A DNA stretch of 55,528 bases from Pseudomonadota bacterium (GCA_018242445.1 JAFEBW010000005.1:1-55528), one strand, 5' to 3'. Shown: positions 21,712 through 31,020, counted from the stretch's first letter. The notes: generated by a model not told the origin, from the sequence alone. A program made the numbers and translations.

Positions 21712-23034
21712 TCACTCGCTGAGTTTGCGGATGAGCTTGTCCCAGTCCTCGTGCAGCTTCGCGTCTTCTTCCACCAGCTTCCGCACCTGCTTGCACGCGT
21801 GGATGACCGTGGTGTGGTCGCGCCCGCCGAAGGCATCGCCGATTTCCGGCAGGCTGTGTTCGGTGAGTTCCTTGCACAAGGCCATCGCCATCTGCCGCGG
21901 CCGCGCCAGCGCGCGCGTGCGCTGCTTGGAGTCCAGCGCCTTCACCTGCAAGCCATAGTAACCTGCCACGGTCTTCTTGATGTTGTCGATGGAGATCGAC
22001 TGCTGCTGCGCGCGCAGCGAGTCGCGCAGCGCCTCGTGCACGAACTCGGCGGTGATCGGACGCCCGTGCAGCCCGGCGCGCGCGGCCAGGGTGTTGAGCG
22101 CGCCCTCCAGCTCGCGCACGTTCGAGCGCATCCGCTTGGCCATCAGCAAGGCCACGTCCTCGGGGACGTTCAGGCCGCGCTCGGAAGCCTTGGCCAGCAC
22201 GATCGCCGCGCGCGTCTCGAAGTCGGGCGGGTCGATGGCCACGGCCAGTCCTTGGCCGAGCCGCGACCTCAGCCGCGGTTCCAAACCGTCCACCTCGCGC
22301 GGATAGCGATCGCAGGTCAGGATGATCTGCTGGCGGCTGTCGAACAGGGCGTTGAAGGTGTGGAAGAACTCTTCCTGGGTGCGGTCCTTGCCGGCGAAAA
22401 ACTGGATGTCGTCGATCAACAGGGCGTCGATGCGCTGGAATTGCCGCTTGAACTGGTCGGAGGTCTTGTCCTGCAGCGAGCGGAAAAAAGCGCTGGCGAA
22501 ATCGTTCGAGCGCAGGTACAACACCCGCGCATCGGGGTTGGCGGCGCGCATGGCATTGCCGGCGGCCGTCATCAGGTGGGTCTTGCCCAGCCCGGTGCCG
22601 CCGTACAGCAGCAGCGGGTTGTGCGCGCGGTCGCCGGGCTTGAGCGCGGCCTGCCACGCCGCCGCCTTGGCGAGCTGGTTGCTGCGGCCCTCGACGAAGG
22701 TGTCGAAGGTGTAATGCCGGTCGAGGGTGTTGGGAGTGCCGTCGTCAGCGTTGCGTTCGATTGGCGACGCGCTCGCCGGAACGGCGGCCGGAGTCCGCGA
22801 CAGCCCGCCGATGGCCAGCCGCACGCTCACCGGTGCGGCGGCGAAATGGGTCGCCAGCTCGGTGATGCGCGGCAGATGCGCCTGCAGTTCATCCACCACG
22901 TAGGCATTGGGCGCGTACAAGGCCAGCCGGCCTTCGCGCTCGTCCACCTGCAAGGGCCGGATCAGGGTGTACACGTCCTCGGCCGACAACTCGGTTTCCA
23001 GGCGTTCGAGGCAACGCGGCCAGACGGATGACAT
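21712..23034 (-). CDS. dnaA: Chromosomal replication initiator DnaA
   Basis: 440 aa. Domain I starts [20 protein letters not shown]; the chosen ATG fits this family start, and the open frame runs 48 codons further upstream. AAA+ Walker A is [11 protein letters not shown] and Walker [20 protein letters not shown]. The C-terminal DnaA-box-binding motif [12 protein letters not shown] is intact. It binds DnaA boxes, probably in the gap just downstream of this gene. Confidence 0.97.
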   Translation of the reverse strand: MSSVWPRCLERLETELSAEDVYTLIRPLQVDEREGRLALYAPNAYVVDELQAHLPRITELATHFAAAPVSVRLAIGGLSRTPAAVPASASPIERNADDGTPNTLDRHYTFDTFVEGRSNQLAKAAAWQAALKPGDRAHNPLLLYGGTGLGKTHLMTAAGNAMRAANPDARVLYLRSNDFASAFFRSLQDKTSDQFKRQFQRIDALLIDDIQFFAGKDRTQEEFFHTFNALFDSRQQIILTCDRYPREVDGLEPRLRSRLGQGLAVAIDPPDFETRAAIVLAKASERGLNVPEDVALLMAKRMRSNVRELEGALNTLAARAGLHGRPITAEFVHEALRDSLRAQQQSISIDNIKKTVAGYYGLQVKALDSKQRTRALARPRQMAMALCKELTEHSLPEIGDAFGGRDHTTVIHACKQVRKLVEEDAKLHEDWDKLIRKLSE

Positions 23035-23398
23035 GGGTATCGACAAGAAGGCGGCAGATGGCGGTTTTCCGCCGGGAAAACGACCTTGCCGGGCGATGCC
23101 AAGGCTCGCCTGCGCGACAAGGTTGGGGGACGACGGCAGTCTAACAGAGTGTCGGGAACATGCCTTCCTGCACGGCACGCAACGCGCGCGGGCCGGTGCG
23201 TGTCAGCGCTCGACTCCGTGGACCGGTTCCGCCCATCCATACCCTTCGGCGGGGCGCGGTTCAGGCACCTGCCCACCGCGCCGGCGCTCGGCACCCGGAC
23301 GAAGCGCGAAGCCAAGGGCTGCGCGCAAACGCATTGCACGCAGCCGACATTACCGCTATAGTTGAATGTCTTGACCCCGCAAAGTCACATAGCACGCC
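23035..23398. other. Divergent dnaA/rpmH intergenic region
   Basis: 364 bp without a gene. It holds the rpmH promoter near its right end. No DnaA-box cluster or AT-rich patch is visible, which favours the dnaN side for the origin. The dnaA promoter could not be assigned. Confidence 0.5.
23334..23362 (+). promoter_or_regulatory. rpmH promoter
   Basis: TTGCAC (23334-23339) and TATAGT (23357-23362) are separated by exactly 17 bp, 36 bp upstream of the rpmH start. It is the best sigma-70-like promoter noticed in the window and suits a ribosomal protein gene. Confidence 0.75.
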
Positions 23399-23539
23399 AT
23401 GGCTACCAAGCGCACCTACCAGCCCAGCAACCTCAAGCGCAAGCGCGACCACGGCTTCCGTGCGCGCATGAAGACCGCCGATGGCCGCAAGGTGCTGGCC
23501 CGTCGCCGCGCCAAGGGCCGCGTGCGCCTCGCGGTCTGA
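23399..23539 (+). CDS. rpmH: 50S ribosomal protein L34
   Basis: 46 aa, very basic. The family sequence is unmistakable: [20 protein letters not shown] at the start, then [19 protein letters not shown]. It starts the rpmH-rnpA-yidC-mnmE unit that diverges from dnaA. Confidence 0.98.
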   Translation: MATKRTYQPSNLKRKRDHGFRARMKTADGRKVLARRRAKGRVRLAV

Positions 23540-23581
23540 CCTCGCGCGCCGCAGCGCGCCGCCTCGCCGGACGATCCGGGC

Positions 23582-24139
23582 ATGTCCGCGCGCGACGACC
23601 AGGCCCGGGGTACCGGGTTTCCGCGTACCGCAAGGCTGCGCACGCCGGCCGAATTCAAGCGGGTTTTCGAGGGCGGAAAGCGCGTGAGCGCTGGCCTGTT
23701 CCGGTTGCACGTCTTGCTGCCTGACCCGTCCGCCGACGCAGGGGGTAGCCACCCGGCCGGAGCGCGCCTGGGCATATCCGTGCCGAAGAAGGTCGCTGCG
23801 CTGGCCGTCGAACGCAACCGCATCCGCCGCATCGTGCGCGAGTGTTTCCGTCGCCAGCGCGGGTCGTTGCCTGCGGGCGACTATGCGCTGGTGGCCCAGC
23901 GCGAGGCCAGGGGCGCAGCCGCGGACATGCTACGCAATGCGCTGGCAAGCCTGTGGCGGCGCGCGGGAGCATTGAAGCCCGAACCACCAGCCCCCACAAT
24001 GCCCAGCCCGCGACACGGGCCTGCCGCGGCAGGCATCACCCCCACGCCGGCTCGCGTCGGCCCGCCACGGCGCTCGCGTTCCGGGCCCACCCCGGCCGCC
24101 AGGGCTACACGCAATACGCAGGATCCCACCGAGCGATGA
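23582..24139 (+). CDS. rnpA: Ribonuclease P protein component, long C-terminal tail
   Basis: 185 aa. The conserved core (RLRTPAEFKRVFEGGKR, LGISVPKKVAALAVERNRI, RRIVRECFR) spans about residues 18-130 and binds the RNase P RNA for tRNA 5' processing. Beyond it lies a tail of about 55 residues rich in Pro, Arg and Ala (KPEPPAPTMPSPRHG onward), longer than usual. The stop overlaps the yidC start (ATGA). The yidD gene often found between rnpA and yidC is absent. Confidence 0.94.
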   Translation: MSARDDQARGTGFPRTARLRTPAEFKRVFEGGKRVSAGLFRLHVLLPDPSADAGGSHPAGARLGISVPKKVAALAVERNRIRRIVRECFRRQRGSLPAGDYALVAQREARGAAADMLRNALASLWRRAGALKPEPPAPTMPSPRHGPAAAGITPTPARVGPPRRSRSGPTPAARATRNTQDPTER

Positions 24140-25851
24140 ACCAGACCCGCAACTTCCTGTTGTTCGCGTGGCTGATGCTGGCCGTCCTGATCTGGCAGGC
24201 CTGGGAGCAGGATCACGCCCCGCCACCGGCAGCCGCCCCCGCGACGGCGGCAGCGCCGGCATCCGGCCCGGGCGCGTCGCCGGCCGGCCTGCCGCCGATC
24301 CCCGCACCCACGGCGGCCCCGGCGGTCGCGACCCCGCCGGGTGCCACGGCCCCCGCTGCGGTGGCGAGCACGACGCCCGCCGCGCCGCCGGTCGAGCTGT
24401 CCAACGACGTGCTGCGCCTGCGCATCGATCCGCGCGGTGCCAGCCTGATCGGCGCCGATTTACTGGCCTACGCGCAATCCGAGCAGCGCGGCAGCCCGCC
24501 GGTCAGGCTGCTCGACGATGGCGCCGCCGACCTGTTCGTGGCCGAGTCGGGCATCGTCAGCGCCGGCGGACACGCACCCAACCATGCGGCCGTCTATCAG
24601 GTCGAAGGCAGCGCCGGGAAGCGCCTCGCGGCCGGCACCGATGCGGTGTCGCAATCCTTCCTGTGGACCGACCCCAGCGGCGTGCAGGTGCGCAAGACCT
24701 GGACCTTGCACCGCGGCAGTTACGTCATCGACCTGCGCGAGGAGATCCGCAACGGCAGCACGGCCACGTGGACGGGGAATGATTACCGCTGGCTGCGCCG
24801 CGTCCCGCCGATCATCAAGCACACCGCCGGCGGCAGCCTGACCAACCCGGAGGCCTACGCCTTCGTCGGTGCGGCCTGGTACAGCCCCGAGGACAAGTAC
24901 GAGACGCGCGCGCTGACCAAGTTCGAGACGCCGCTGGACAAGATCGTCACCGGCGGCTGGATGGCGATGGTGCAGCACTACTTCCTCGCCGCGTGGATCC
25001 CCGACCCGAAGCAGCCCATGAAGCTGTCGATCGCCAGCAACAGCGCCGGCGGGGAGACCTACTACAGCATCATCGCGCAAGGCCCGGGGATGAGCGTGCC
25101 GGCCGGCGGCAGCCACGTCAGCGACTCGCGCCTGTACGTCGGCCCGGCGCTGCAGGACGTGCTGCCGCATGTCGCGCCGGGGCTGCAACTGACCGTGGAC
25201 TACGGCTGGTTCACCCTGTTCGCCGGCCCGATCTTCTGGCTGTTGTCCAAGCTGCACCTGCTGATCGGCAACTGGGGCTGGGCGATCGTGCTGCTGGTGC
25301 TGCTGATCAAGCTGGCCATGTACAAACTGTCGGACGCGCAGTACCGCTCGATGGCCAAGATGCGCGCCCTGCAGCCGCGGCTGGAGGCGCTCAAGGAGCG
25401 CTACGGCGACGACAAGCAGCAATTCCAGATGGCCATGCTGGAGCTGTACAAGAAGGAAAAGGTCAACCCGGCCGGCGGTTGCCTGCCGATGCTGATCCAG
25501 ATCCCGATCTTCCTCGCCCTGTACCGCGTGCTGCTGTACAGCGTGGAGTTGCGGCATGCGCCGTGGATCGGCTGGATCCACAGCCTGAGCGATGCCGACC
25601 CGTACTTCGTGCTGCCGGCGATCTACCTGGTGGTGATGTTCTTCACCCAGCGCCTGAGCCCGACGCCGGGCATGGATCCGATGCAGAAGAAGATGATGCA
25701 GGCCATGCCGCTGGTGTTCGGCGTGATGTTCGCCTTCTTCCCGTCCGGCCTGGTGTTGTACTACGTGATGAACGGTTCGCTCGGCCTGCTCCAGCAGTGG
25801 TGGTTGATGCGCAAGCACGGCGCACCCGGGGCCGCGCCGGCCAAGACCTGA
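24136..25851 (+). CDS. yidC: Membrane protein insertase YidC
   Basis: 571 aa. An N-terminal helix (NFLLFAWLMLAVLIWQAW) is followed by an Ala/Pro linker, a large periplasmic beta domain (about 80-340) and the C-terminal five-helix insertase core, with PAGGCLPMLIQIPIFLALYR and SPTPGMDPMQKKMMQAMPLV. It inserts proteins into the inner membrane with or without Sec. The ATG overlaps the rnpA stop. Confidence 0.97.
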   Translation: MNQTRNFLLFAWLMLAVLIWQAWEQDHAPPPAAAPATAAAPASGPGASPAGLPPIPAPTAAPAVATPPGATAPAAVASTTPAAPPVELSNDVLRLRIDPRGASLIGADLLAYAQSEQRGSPPVRLLDDGAADLFVAESGIVSAGGHAPNHAAVYQVEGSAGKRLAAGTDAVSQSFLWTDPSGVQVRKTWTLHRGSYVIDLREEIRNGSTATWTGNDYRWLRRVPPIIKHTAGGSLTNPEAYAFVGAAWYSPEDKYETRALTKFETPLDKIVTGGWMAMVQHYFLAAWIPDPKQPMKLSIASNSAGGETYYSIIAQGPGMSVPAGGSHVSDSRLYVGPALQDVLPHVAPGLQLTVDYGWFTLFAGPIFWLLSKLHLLIGNWGWAIVLLVLLIKLAMYKLSDAQYRSMAKMRALQPRLEALKERYGDDKQQFQMAMLELYKKEKVNPAGGCLPMLIQIPIFLALYRVLLYSVELRHAPWIGWIHSLSDADPYFVLPAIYLVVMFFTQRLSPTPGMDPMQKKMMQAMPLVFGVMFAFFPSGLVLYYVMNGSLGLLQQWWLMRKHGAPGAAPAKT

Positions 25852-25876
25852 CCGACCGCGGTCGCGGACACGGCAA

Positions 25877-27226
25877 ATGCGGGTGCAGGCCACCGACACC
25901 ATCGCCGCGATCGCCACCGCGCCCGGCGCGGGCGGCATCGGCATCGTGCGCCTGTCCGGGCCGCAGGCGCTGCGGATCGGTAACGCCATCGGCGGCCGAA
26001 CGCTGCGGCCGCGTCATGCCCATCACGCGATATTTCGCGACGATCAGTGCCAGATCATCGACGATGGCATCATTCTGAGCTTTCCAGCCCCACGCTCGTA
26101 TACCGGCGAGGATGTGGTCGAACTGCAAGCCCACGGCAGCCCGGCACTGCTGGCCTTGCTGCTGCAACGCTGCCTGCGATTGGGTGCGCGCATGGCGCGC
26201 CCGGGCGAGTTCACCGAGCGGGCCTGGCGCAACGGGCGGATGGATCTGGCCCAGGCCGAGGCGGTGGCCGACCTGATCGCCGCCGGTTCGCAGGCCGCCG
26301 CGCGCGCGGCCCGGCGCTCGCTGGATGGCGAGTTTTCGCGAAGGGTGGAAGCCCTGCAAGCGGGGCTGACCGCGTTGCGCGTGCACGTCGAGGCGGCGAT
26401 CGATTTCCCCGAGGAGGAGATCGACTTCCTCGCCGACGCAAGTCTGAACAAGCGACTCGACGATGTACGCGCCAGCCATGCCGCGCTGCGCGCCGATGCC
26501 GCCCGCGGCCAGCGCCTGCGCGATGGTTTGCACGTGGTCATCGCCGGCGCGCCGAACGTGGGCAAATCCAGCCTGCTCAATGCGCTGGCCGGCAGTGAAC
26601 GCGCCATCGTCGCCGCGCAGGCCGGCACCACCCGCGACCTGCTGCGCGAAACCGTGCGCATCGACGGCATCGAGCTGCTGCTGGTCGATAGCGCCGGCCT
26701 GCACGAGAGCCACGATGCCATCGAGCGCGAGGGCATCCGCCGTGCCCGCGCCGAGTTGGACAAGGCCGACCTGGTGCTGGCGGTGCTCGATGCCAGCGCG
26801 CCCGAACCGGCGCGGGTGGCACTGGCTGCCGATCTGGCCACCGCTGCGCGGATCCTGTGGCTGTACAACAAGGCCGATCTGGCGACCGACACGAAACGCG
26901 CACCCACCCCGGACGGGCTGTGGGTTTCCGCGCGTACCGGCGCGGGTCTTGATGTCTTGCGCGAGCGCCTGAAACAGGCGGCCGGGCTGACTGGTGCGGA
27001 CGGCGGTGCAGGCAGCTTCAGCGCCCGCGCCCGCCACGTCGATGCCCTGTGCCGGGTCGGTGCCCATCTGGATGCCGCGGCGATGCGCCTGCAAATCGAG
27101 CGTGCCGGCGAACTGGCCGCCGAGGAACTGCGCCTGGCCCAGCAGGCGCTGGACGAAACCACCGGCGTTTTCGACAGCGACGACCTGCTCGGCGCGATCT
27201 TCGCCAGCTTCTGTGTCGGGAAGTGA
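25877..27226 (+). CDS. mnmE: tRNA modification GTPase MnmE
   Basis: 449 aa. With MnmG it makes the 5-carboxymethylaminomethyl modification of wobble uridine. The N-terminal folate-binding domain starts TIAAIATAPGAGGIGIVRLS. The embedded G domain has GAPNVGKSSLLNAL (G1), DSAGLHE (G3) and NKAD (G4). The C-terminus is FASFCVGK, with the conserved Cys and final GK. Confidence 0.97.
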   Translation: MRVQATDTIAAIATAPGAGGIGIVRLSGPQALRIGNAIGGRTLRPRHAHHAIFRDDQCQIIDDGIILSFPAPRSYTGEDVVELQAHGSPALLALLLQRCLRLGARMARPGEFTERAWRNGRMDLAQAEAVADLIAAGSQAAARAARRSLDGEFSRRVEALQAGLTALRVHVEAAIDFPEEEIDFLADASLNKRLDDVRASHAALRADAARGQRLRDGLHVVIAGAPNVGKSSLLNALAGSERAIVAAQAGTTRDLLRETVRIDGIELLLVDSAGLHESHDAIEREGIRRARAELDKADLVLAVLDASAPEPARVALAADLATAARILWLYNKADLATDTKRAPTPDGLWVSARTGAGLDVLRERLKQAAGLTGADGGAGSFSARARHVDALCRVGAHLDAAAMRLQIERAGELAAEELRLAQQALDETTGVFDSDDLLGAIFASFCVGK

Positions 27227-27623
27227 CGCATCGGCCCGCGCGCAGCGCGGCTTTGCCGATGCGTCATCCCCGCGAAGGCGGGGATCCAGTGTCTTTGTCC
27301 CCACGGCCCGCGCGCAGCGCGGCTTTGCCGATGCGTCATCCCCGCGAAGGCGGGAAGCGCTTCACAACAGCCGAAGGCTGGTCATCCAGTGTCTTTGTCC
27401 CCACGGCCCGCGCGCAGCGCGGCTTTGCCGATGCGTCATCCCCGCGCAGAGCCTGCCCCCGCGCTGGCGGGGGCGGGGATCCTGAGGCAGGCGCGACAGC
27501 ATTCCTGGCAAGCGGCCCCGTCCCGCATGCGCAGCTTCTCGCCGTCTGGTGAACCAGCGCACACCATCGACGAAAAATATGGTTAAACTCGGCGCATCTG
27601 CCATCCTTGAAGAGGGCCGGTTC
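27227..27623. repeat. Three near-tandem copies of a 42-50 bp REP-containing unit
   Basis: 397 bp with no gene. The unit starts GGCCCGCGCGCAGCGCGGCT and continues to CATCCCCGCGAAGGCGGG. Copies: 27233-27282, 27305-27354, and a truncated one at 27405-27446. A linker ATCCAGTGTCTTTGTCCCCAC precedes the second and third copies. After the third copy comes another REP, CTGCCCCCGCGCTGGCGGGGG (27453-27473). Confidence 0.9.
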
Positions 27624-28646
27624 ATGAAGCAACTCGCGTTCCAAGCCGATTGGCGGCATGCGGCACTGGTCGTTGCGGTCGCCGCCGCGCTGGGCATCAC
27701 CGGTTGCGGCAAGAAAGCCATCCCTCCGGCACCGGCCGCCAGCCCTGCGGCGACCACCGCGCCTGCGACGACCAGTGCGGCATCGCCCGAACACGTGGAC
27801 ACCGATGCCGAACTGCTCACCAAGGCCAAGACCGCGGAAAACGAAAAACGTTTGTACGCGCCGGCCGGCAACAACGCCATCGAGTACTACCTGCAATTGC
27901 GTGCGCGCAACCCGAACGACGAGACGGTGAAGTCGGCGCTGACCGACCTGTTCCCCTACGCGATGATCGCCACCGAGCAGAATCTCAAGAAGGGCGACGA
28001 GCCGGGCCGTCAGGAAGCCGCGCGCATCTTCGCCCTGCTCGAGCGGGTGGACGCCAATGCGCCCTCGCTGCCGCGCCTGCGCACGATGATGCAGAAGCAG
28101 GCCGCCGACGAGCTCAAGCAGCAACAGGATGCGGCCAAGAAAGCGCAGGCCGATCTGGAAAAGAAAGCGGCCGCCGACAAGGCCGCCGCCGACGCCAAGG
28201 CCAAGCAGCAGCAGGAGCAGGCGGCCGCGGCCGCGGCCTCGCCGGCAGCAACGGCACACGCATCGCCGGCTGCGCCCGTGCATGTCGAACCCAAGCCAGC
28301 ACCGACGCCACCGCCCCAACAAGTGGCGGCTCCGCCACCGACCCCGGCGGCACCTCCACCGGAGCCGCCCAAGCCCAAGCGCGCACCGGGTTCCTTGCCG
28401 CCGGTGGTCAGCAGCGTGCAGCCCGAGTACCCGCGCGCGGCCCTGCGCGATGGCGTCTCCGGCGAGGTGACCGTATCGTTCACCGTGGGTGCCGACGGCA
28501 GTGTCACCGGGGCCAGCATCGTCAAGGCCGACCCCAAGCGCGTGTTCGACGCGGCGGCGCTGGATGCGATCCGCAAATGGAAGTTCGAAGCGCCCGGCGA
28601 GCCGGTGTCGGGCACGCGCACCTTCGTGTTCAATCCGGGCAACTGA
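27624..28646 (+). CDS. TonB-domain protein with a lipobox-like N-terminus
   Basis: 340 aa. The N-terminal hydrophobic segment ends in GITGC, which fits a lipoprotein lipobox (Cys about residue 31). An Ala/Pro linker, a helical region (ELLTKAKTAENEKRLYAPAG onward), a charged coiled coil (KKAQADLEKKAAADKAAADA) and a Pro-rich stretch follow. It ends in a TonB C-terminal domain (SSVQPEYPRAALRDGVSGEV, IRKWKFEAPGE). A GAGGG ribosome site lies upstream of MKQLAFQ. If lipidated, it would be anchored by its lipid rather than by a membrane helix, unlike classical TonB. Confidence 0.8.
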   Translation: MKQLAFQADWRHAALVVAVAAALGITGCGKKAIPPAPAASPAATTAPATTSAASPEHVDTDAELLTKAKTAENEKRLYAPAGNNAIEYYLQLRARNPNDETVKSALTDLFPYAMIATEQNLKKGDEPGRQEAARIFALLERVDANAPSLPRLRTMMQKQAADELKQQQDAAKKAQADLEKKAAADKAAADAKAKQQQEQAAAAAASPAATAHASPAAPVHVEPKPAPTPPPQQVAAPPPTPAAPPPEPPKPKRAPGSLPPVVSSVQPEYPRAALRDGVSGEVTVSFTVGADGSVTGASIVKADPKRVFDAAALDAIRKWKFEAPGEPVSGTRTFVFNPGN

Positions 28647-28675
28647 CGGGCATCGACGCGATCGCCGTTTGCTGC

Positions 28676-28708
28676 AAGACGAAGCCGGCGTGAGCCGGCT
28701 TCGTCGTC
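28676..28708. terminator. Bidirectional terminator hairpin
   Basis: A 12-bp perfect stem (GACGAAGCCGGC / GCCGGCTTCGTC) with a GTGA loop, between two convergent genes. There is no long T run on either side. Confidence 0.75.
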
Positions 28709-28753
28709 ACGCGCGTCCGCAGCCCGCATCCGCGCAAGGCCGCAGCCTCGCAC

Positions 28754-29938
28754 TCACGCCGAAATCGCCAGCTTCTCGCGGTGGTACAGGCGCGCGGCGA
28801 GCGCCCAAAGCACCAGCCCCAGGCCGAAGCTCGCCAGCAGGTACACGCCCCATTCGGCCGGGCTCACCGCTTCGGCGCGCAGCAGTTTCATGATCAACTG
28901 GTTCTGCGACAGGAAGGGCACCGCGAATTGCCAGAGCTGGTTCTTGATCGGGTTGATCATCAACACCAGGGTCGGCACCAGCGGCAGCAGCATCAGCACG
29001 CTCATGTAGCTCTGCGCTTCCTTCACGCTCTTGCTGGAGGCGGCGATCAGGGTCAGCAAGGTGGTGCCCAACACCACGATCGGCAGCAGCACCAGCAACA
29101 GCTTGAACAAGGTCAGCGCGGATACGTCGAACTTCAGGCCGGTGGCCGGGCCGAAGGTGAACACCAGCTTGAACATCACCAAGGTCAGCACGAGGCTGAG
29201 CATGCCGAACAAACAGGCCGCGGCGATCTTGCCGCTCATGATCGCCCCGCGCGCCGCGGGCGTGGCCAGCAGCGGCTCCAGCGACTGCCGCTCGCGCTCG
29301 CCGGCGGTGGCGTCGATCACCACCGCCGCGCCGCCGAGGAAGCCGCTGAGGATCAGCAGGTAGGGCAGGAACGACAGCGCCACGCCGCGCTTGCTTTCCG
29401 GGGTGGCCAGATCGCGCGGGGCGACCTGCAAGGGCGCGACCACGGTGGGGCTGACGCCGCGCGCGATCAACCGCAACGAACCGACCGTGCGGCCGTAGGT
29501 GTCCAGCAGGCTCTGCACGCGCTGCACCGGGATCTGCGCATCCTGCCGCGAGCTGTCCTGCACGATCTCGACTAGTGCCGGCATGCCGGCGCGCCAGTCC
29601 TGCGGATAGCTCTTGTCGATCGCCAGGATCACGTCGGCGTCCTGATTGCGGATCGCCGCATCCGGGTCGGCCGGCGCCGGTTTCACGTGCACGTTCTGCC
29701 CGCCCAGCCATGCCACCAGGTTGGGCGCGTACTGCGCGCCGACCACCGGCAGCTCCAGCGGCTTTTCCAGCTGGCTGCTCACGCGGTTCTGGGTGAGGCT
29801 GATGATGCCCAGCATCAGCAGCGGGGTGAACACCGGGCCCATCAGCAAGGACACGCGCACGGTGCGCTGGTCGCGGAACAGGTCGCGCAGCTCCTTGAGC
29901 ATCACCGTGAGCAGCGCTGCGATCGTGTTCTGGTTCAT
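28754..29938 (-). CDS. ABC transporter permease, NatB/ABC-2 type
   Basis: 394 aa. An N-terminal membrane helix (VSLLMGPVFTPLLMLGI), a large extracytoplasmic loop (about 50-180) and five further helices match the NatB/YhaP family of Na+ or drug exporters. The intracellular motif GERERQSLEPLLATPAARG is the usual coupling segment. Its first four bases overlap the ATPase gene, so the two form one transporter. The substrate is not known. Confidence 0.88.
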   Translation of the reverse strand: MNQNTIAALLTVMLKELRDLFRDQRTVRVSLLMGPVFTPLLMLGIISLTQNRVSSQLEKPLELPVVGAQYAPNLVAWLGGQNVHVKPAPADPDAAIRNQDADVILAIDKSYPQDWRAGMPALVEIVQDSSRQDAQIPVQRVQSLLDTYGRTVGSLRLIARGVSPTVVAPLQVAPRDLATPESKRGVALSFLPYLLILSGFLGGAAVVIDATAGERERQSLEPLLATPAARGAIMSGKIAAACLFGMLSLVLTLVMFKLVFTFGPATGLKFDVSALTLFKLLLVLLPIVVLGTTLLTLIAASSKSVKEAQSYMSVLMLLPLVPTLVLMINPIKNQLWQFAVPFLSQNQLIMKLLRAEAVSPAEWGVYLLASFGLGLVLWALAARLYHREKLAISA

Positions 29939-30681
29939 GCGTGCAAACCCTCGTCGGAACCGATCGCCTTCACGAAGGCATCTTCCAGATTGTCCTGCCC
30001 GGTGAGCGCGCGCAGTTCATCCGCGCTGCCCTGCGCCACCACGCGGCCGCGGGCGATCACCACGATGCGATCGCACAGCGCGGCGACCTCCTGCATGATG
30101 TGGCTGGAGAAGATCACGCAGCGGCCTTCTGCGCGCAGCTTGCGCAGGAAGTCGCGCAGGCCGCGGGTGGTCATCACGTCCAGCCCGTTGGTCGGCTCGT
30201 CGAGGATCACGTTGCGCGGATCGTGCACCAGCGCACGCGCGATCGCGGTCTTGGTGCGTTGGCCCTGCGAGAAACCTTCGGTCTGGCGGTCGAGGAAGTC
30301 CTCCATCTCCAGCGACTTGGCCAGCAGCGCGATGCGTGCGGCGATGTCGTCCTCGCGCATGCGGTGCAGGCGGCCGAAGTAGGCGATGTTCTCGCGCGCG
30401 GTCAGGCGCTTGTACACGCCGCGCGCATCCGGCAGCACGCCCAGCCGTCGGCGCACCGCCTCGGCATCGCGCACCGCATCGAAGCCATCCACGTCGACGC
30501 TGCCCGGCTCGGGCTTCATCAACGTGTAGAGCATGCGCAGCGTGGTGGTCTTGCCCGCGCCGTTGGGGCCGAGCAGGCCGGTGATCTCGCCGTCGCGGGC
30601 GGTGAAGCTGACATCGTCCACGGCGACGACCGTGCCGGTCTTGCCGGTGAAGGACTTGTGCAGGTTGCGGGCTTCGATCAT
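29935..30681 (-). CDS. ABC transporter ATPase, NatA type
   Basis: 248 aa. Walker A GPNGAGKTTTLRML, Q-loop region GVLPDARGVYKRLTAREN, signature FSQGQRTKTAIARAL (a variant of LSGGQ), Walker B NVILDEPTNGLD and switch His in FSSHIMQEV. The start at MIEARNLHKSF is the family start; the longer open frame is G-rich repeat DNA. It overlaps the permease by ATGA. Confidence 0.92.
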   Translation of the reverse strand: MIEARNLHKSFTGKTGTVVAVDDVSFTARDGEITGLLGPNGAGKTTTLRMLYTLMKPEPGSVDVDGFDAVRDAEAVRRRLGVLPDARGVYKRLTARENIAYFGRLHRMREDDIAARIALLAKSLEMEDFLDRQTEGFSQGQRTKTAIARALVHDPRNVILDEPTNGLDVMTTRGLRDFLRKLRAEGRCVIFSSHIMQEVAALCDRIVVIARGRVVAQGSADELRALTGQDNLEDAFVKAIGSDEGLHA

Positions 30682-30692
30682 GGGAGGGGCCG

Positions 30693-30770
30693 TGGGGACG
30701 GGGAGCGGGGGACGGGGGACGGGGAGGGGGAGCGGGGAGCGGGGAGGGGGAGCGGGGAGCGGGGAGGGGG
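30693..30770. repeat. G-rich tandem repeat, 20-bp unit
   Basis: GGGGAGGGGGAGCGGGGAGC occurs exactly twice in tandem (30721-30740, 30741-30760) with a further half unit to 30770; degenerate GGGGAC/GGGGAGC units precede from 30693. It begins 12 bp upstream of the ATPase start codon and so lies in its leader. Confidence 0.85.
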
Positions 30771-30785
30771 TGAGCCGGGTTTTCT

Positions 30786-30879
30786 CCTTCCCCCGCTTGC
30801 GGGGGAAGGCCGGGATGGGGGCAGATTTTGGCGGCTTCTTCCCCCCCCACCCCAACCCTCCCCCGCAGGCGGGGGAGGG
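30786..30879. repeat. REP palindrome pair
   Basis: CCTTCCCCCGC-TT-GCGGGGGAAGG (30786-30809) and CCCTCCCCCGCAGGCGGGGG with AGGG (30856-30879), with GATGGGGGC and CCCCCACCCCAACC as inverted tails facing each other between them. Confidence 0.85.
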
Positions 30880-31020
30880 AGTTTTATGGCTAGCCCTCGA
30901 AGTGATTTGCGTAAAGCATGGCGTCGGGAATGAACATCAGGCAGCGGGATGCGAATTGCAGGATGGACTACTGTCTACAGATCACCTTCTGTCCTCTGTC
31001 TTCTGTCATCTGTCCTCTGA

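Larger units (their letters stand above)
30682..31020. other. Repeat-only gap
   Basis: 339 bp without a gene: the G-rich tandem repeat, the REP pair and, abutting the stop codon at 31021, five heptads of NTCTGTC (30987-31020). Between 30880 and 30980 I see nothing recognisable. Confidence 0.6.
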
